Source: G020348385 sp964410125 | Lineage (GTDB): Bacteria; Acidobacteriota; Aminicenantia; Aminicenantales; Aminicenantaceae | Direction of reading: 5' to 3' | Assembly: GCA_964410125.1 (NCBI GenBank) | Contig: CAYPGQ010000176.1 | Location: forward strand, 1 to 6,628 | Length of the DNA: 6,628 bases | Part shown: positions 5,848 to 6,628 of the stretch, piece after piece | Numbering within the stretch: position 1 is the stretch's first letter | Layout of the letters: the number at the start of each line of letters is the position of its first letter | The notes under the pieces: generated by a model | What the model was told of the DNA's origin: nothing | The model's input: the letters and a program-made list of their open reading frames with translations, nothing else | Database searches by the model: none | Made by a program: the position numbers and the translations under genes

Positions 5848-6628
5848 ATGAGGCGCAACATCTTTTTCGCCATTTTAATCCTTTTAGCTTCAATAACATT
5901 CCTTATCGGCAAAGCGCCTCAAGATGAGTGCAAATGCCAGTGGTTAGACAAACCTGTCGATGGTTTGACTTTCAAAACTTTCCTGGACTTTTTTAAATAT
6001 GACAAAGACTTGCTGTTTGAAGTTCAAACTCTGGACGAGAAGGAGCATGAAGGAGTTAAGAGGGAGCATTTATCTTTTCTTAGCACTCCAGATGAACGTG
6101 TTTTTGCGCATCTCTACAGTGTTATCGGGACATCTTCGAAAAAAGAACCGGCCCTGATTTTTCTTCATGGTGGAGTTGCTGTAGGAAAAGATGCCCCAAA
6201 TTATGAGGTCTATTCACAGCTTTTGGCACGAGGAGGATGGAGGGTTTTGTCCATCGATCTGAAATATTTTGGGGAGCGCAGTACAACTCTTTTAACCACG
6301 TTTACAGAGGATGAAAAACACGAAAAGCTATACAATAATCCTCCTGCTTACTTGGCATGGATGACGCAATGTGTAAAGGATATAAGCCGGTCGATTGATT
6401 TTCTGATTAACGAGAGAGGTGTTGATCCAAAACGCATCGGGCTTGTGGGATTTAGCCGGGGTGCAGTCGTTGCGGCAGTCGCCGGCGGAGCAGAGAAGAG
6501 ACTTTGTGCCGTTGTGTTGCTTCACGGTGGGCACTTCGATGCAAAGGAGCGTGAGCATCTGCCCGCTGCATGCCCTGCCAACTATATTGGCCGCATAAGC
6601 CCCCGACCTCTTCTTATGATCAACGGCA
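5848..6628 (+). CDS. Secreted alpha/beta hydrolase, truncated by the window edge
   Basis: The first 260 residues are present with no stop before the edge. The N-terminus MRRNIFFAILILLASITFLIG is a signal peptide or membrane anchor (basic start, hydrophobic 5-20). No lipobox cysteine follows, since C28 and C30 come after APQDE, so a periplasmic or exported protein is expected. The alpha/beta-hydrolase fold is shown by the oxyanion segment LIFLHGG (103-109), the strand and turn WRVLSIDLKYFGER (131-144), and the nucleophile elbow GLVGFSRG (198-205) with S203 as likely catalytic serine. RPLLMING (253-260) is the strand that normally leads to the catalytic Asp, which lies beyond the edge with the His. 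It resembles dienelactone-hydrolase/prolyl-oligopeptidase-type esterases; the substrate is unknown. Residues 35-54 (KPV...F...F.YDKD) resemble, from memory, the linker before the hydrolase part of fused kinase-SUMF1-hydrolase proteins. The gap after the kinase is 39 bases, in the same frame. Confidence 0.85.
   Translation, partial: MRRNIFFAILILLASITFLIGKAPQDECKCQWLDKPVDGLTFKTFLDFFKYDKDLLFEVQTLDEKEHEGVKREHLSFLSTPDERVFAHLYSVIGTSSKKEPALIFLHGGVAVGKDAPNYEVYSQLLARGGWRVLSIDLKYFGERSTTLLTTFTEDEKHEKLYNNPPAYLAWMTQCVKDISRSIDFLINERGVDPKRIGLVGFSRGAVVAAVAGGAEKRLCAVVLLHGGHFDAKEREHLPAACPANYIGRISPRPLLMING

Noticed and set aside
5848..5937. Lipoprotein signal in the hydrolase
   Set aside because: The cysteines at residues 28 and 30 are not preceded by a lipobox, so an ordinary signal peptide or anchor fits better.
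6328..6558. Minus-strand open frame of 76 codons
   Set aside because: Antisense to the alpha/beta hydrolase, including its nucleophile elbow.

Overview
The window looks like chromosomal DNA from a diderm, heterotrophic, probably uncultured bacterium of the Acidobacteriota / Aminicenantes / KSB1 type. This is inference. It rests on an outer-membrane CBM9-like/DUF5916 protein, a Ser/Thr kinase of the 'MIGKTISHYKILEKLG' subfamily with PEGA-like and SUMF1-like periplasmic modules, moderate G+C, and promoters that fit the ordinary -35/-10 consensus rather than the Bacteroidota type. No rRNA, tRNA, CRISPR array or complete insertion sequence was seen.

Layout: positions 1-115 hold no assignable gene, only an inverted repeat (70-78/111-119) that abuts the end of the first gene and carries a motif resembling small mobile repeats. 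On the minus strand, 754-116 encodes an Asp/Glu/hydantoin racemase-family protein with both catalytic cysteines. The 755-978 intergenic region carries two divergent promoter-like sequences. On the plus strand, 979-3288 encodes a secreted CBM9-like/DUF5916 predicted outer-membrane barrel. After a 105-base gap with its own promoter-like sequence, three plus-strand genes follow closely: a 115-residue conserved hypothetical (3394-3741), a membrane Ser/Thr kinase (3772-5808) and a secreted alpha/beta hydrolase that runs off the right edge (5848-6628).

How they may work together: the last three genes (gaps of 30 and 39 bases) look like one operon. The kinase has a cytoplasmic catalytic domain, one membrane helix and a periplasmic PEGA-like plus SUMF1-like region, and the hydrolase has its own signal peptide. 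The hydrolase is in the same reading frame as the kinase, with a single TAA and 13 open codons between them. From memory, related bacteria encode kinase-PEGA-SUMF1-hydrolase as one polypeptide, so this locus appears to be the split version. That is the most interesting observation here. The racemase and the DUF5916 protein look like independent transcription units.
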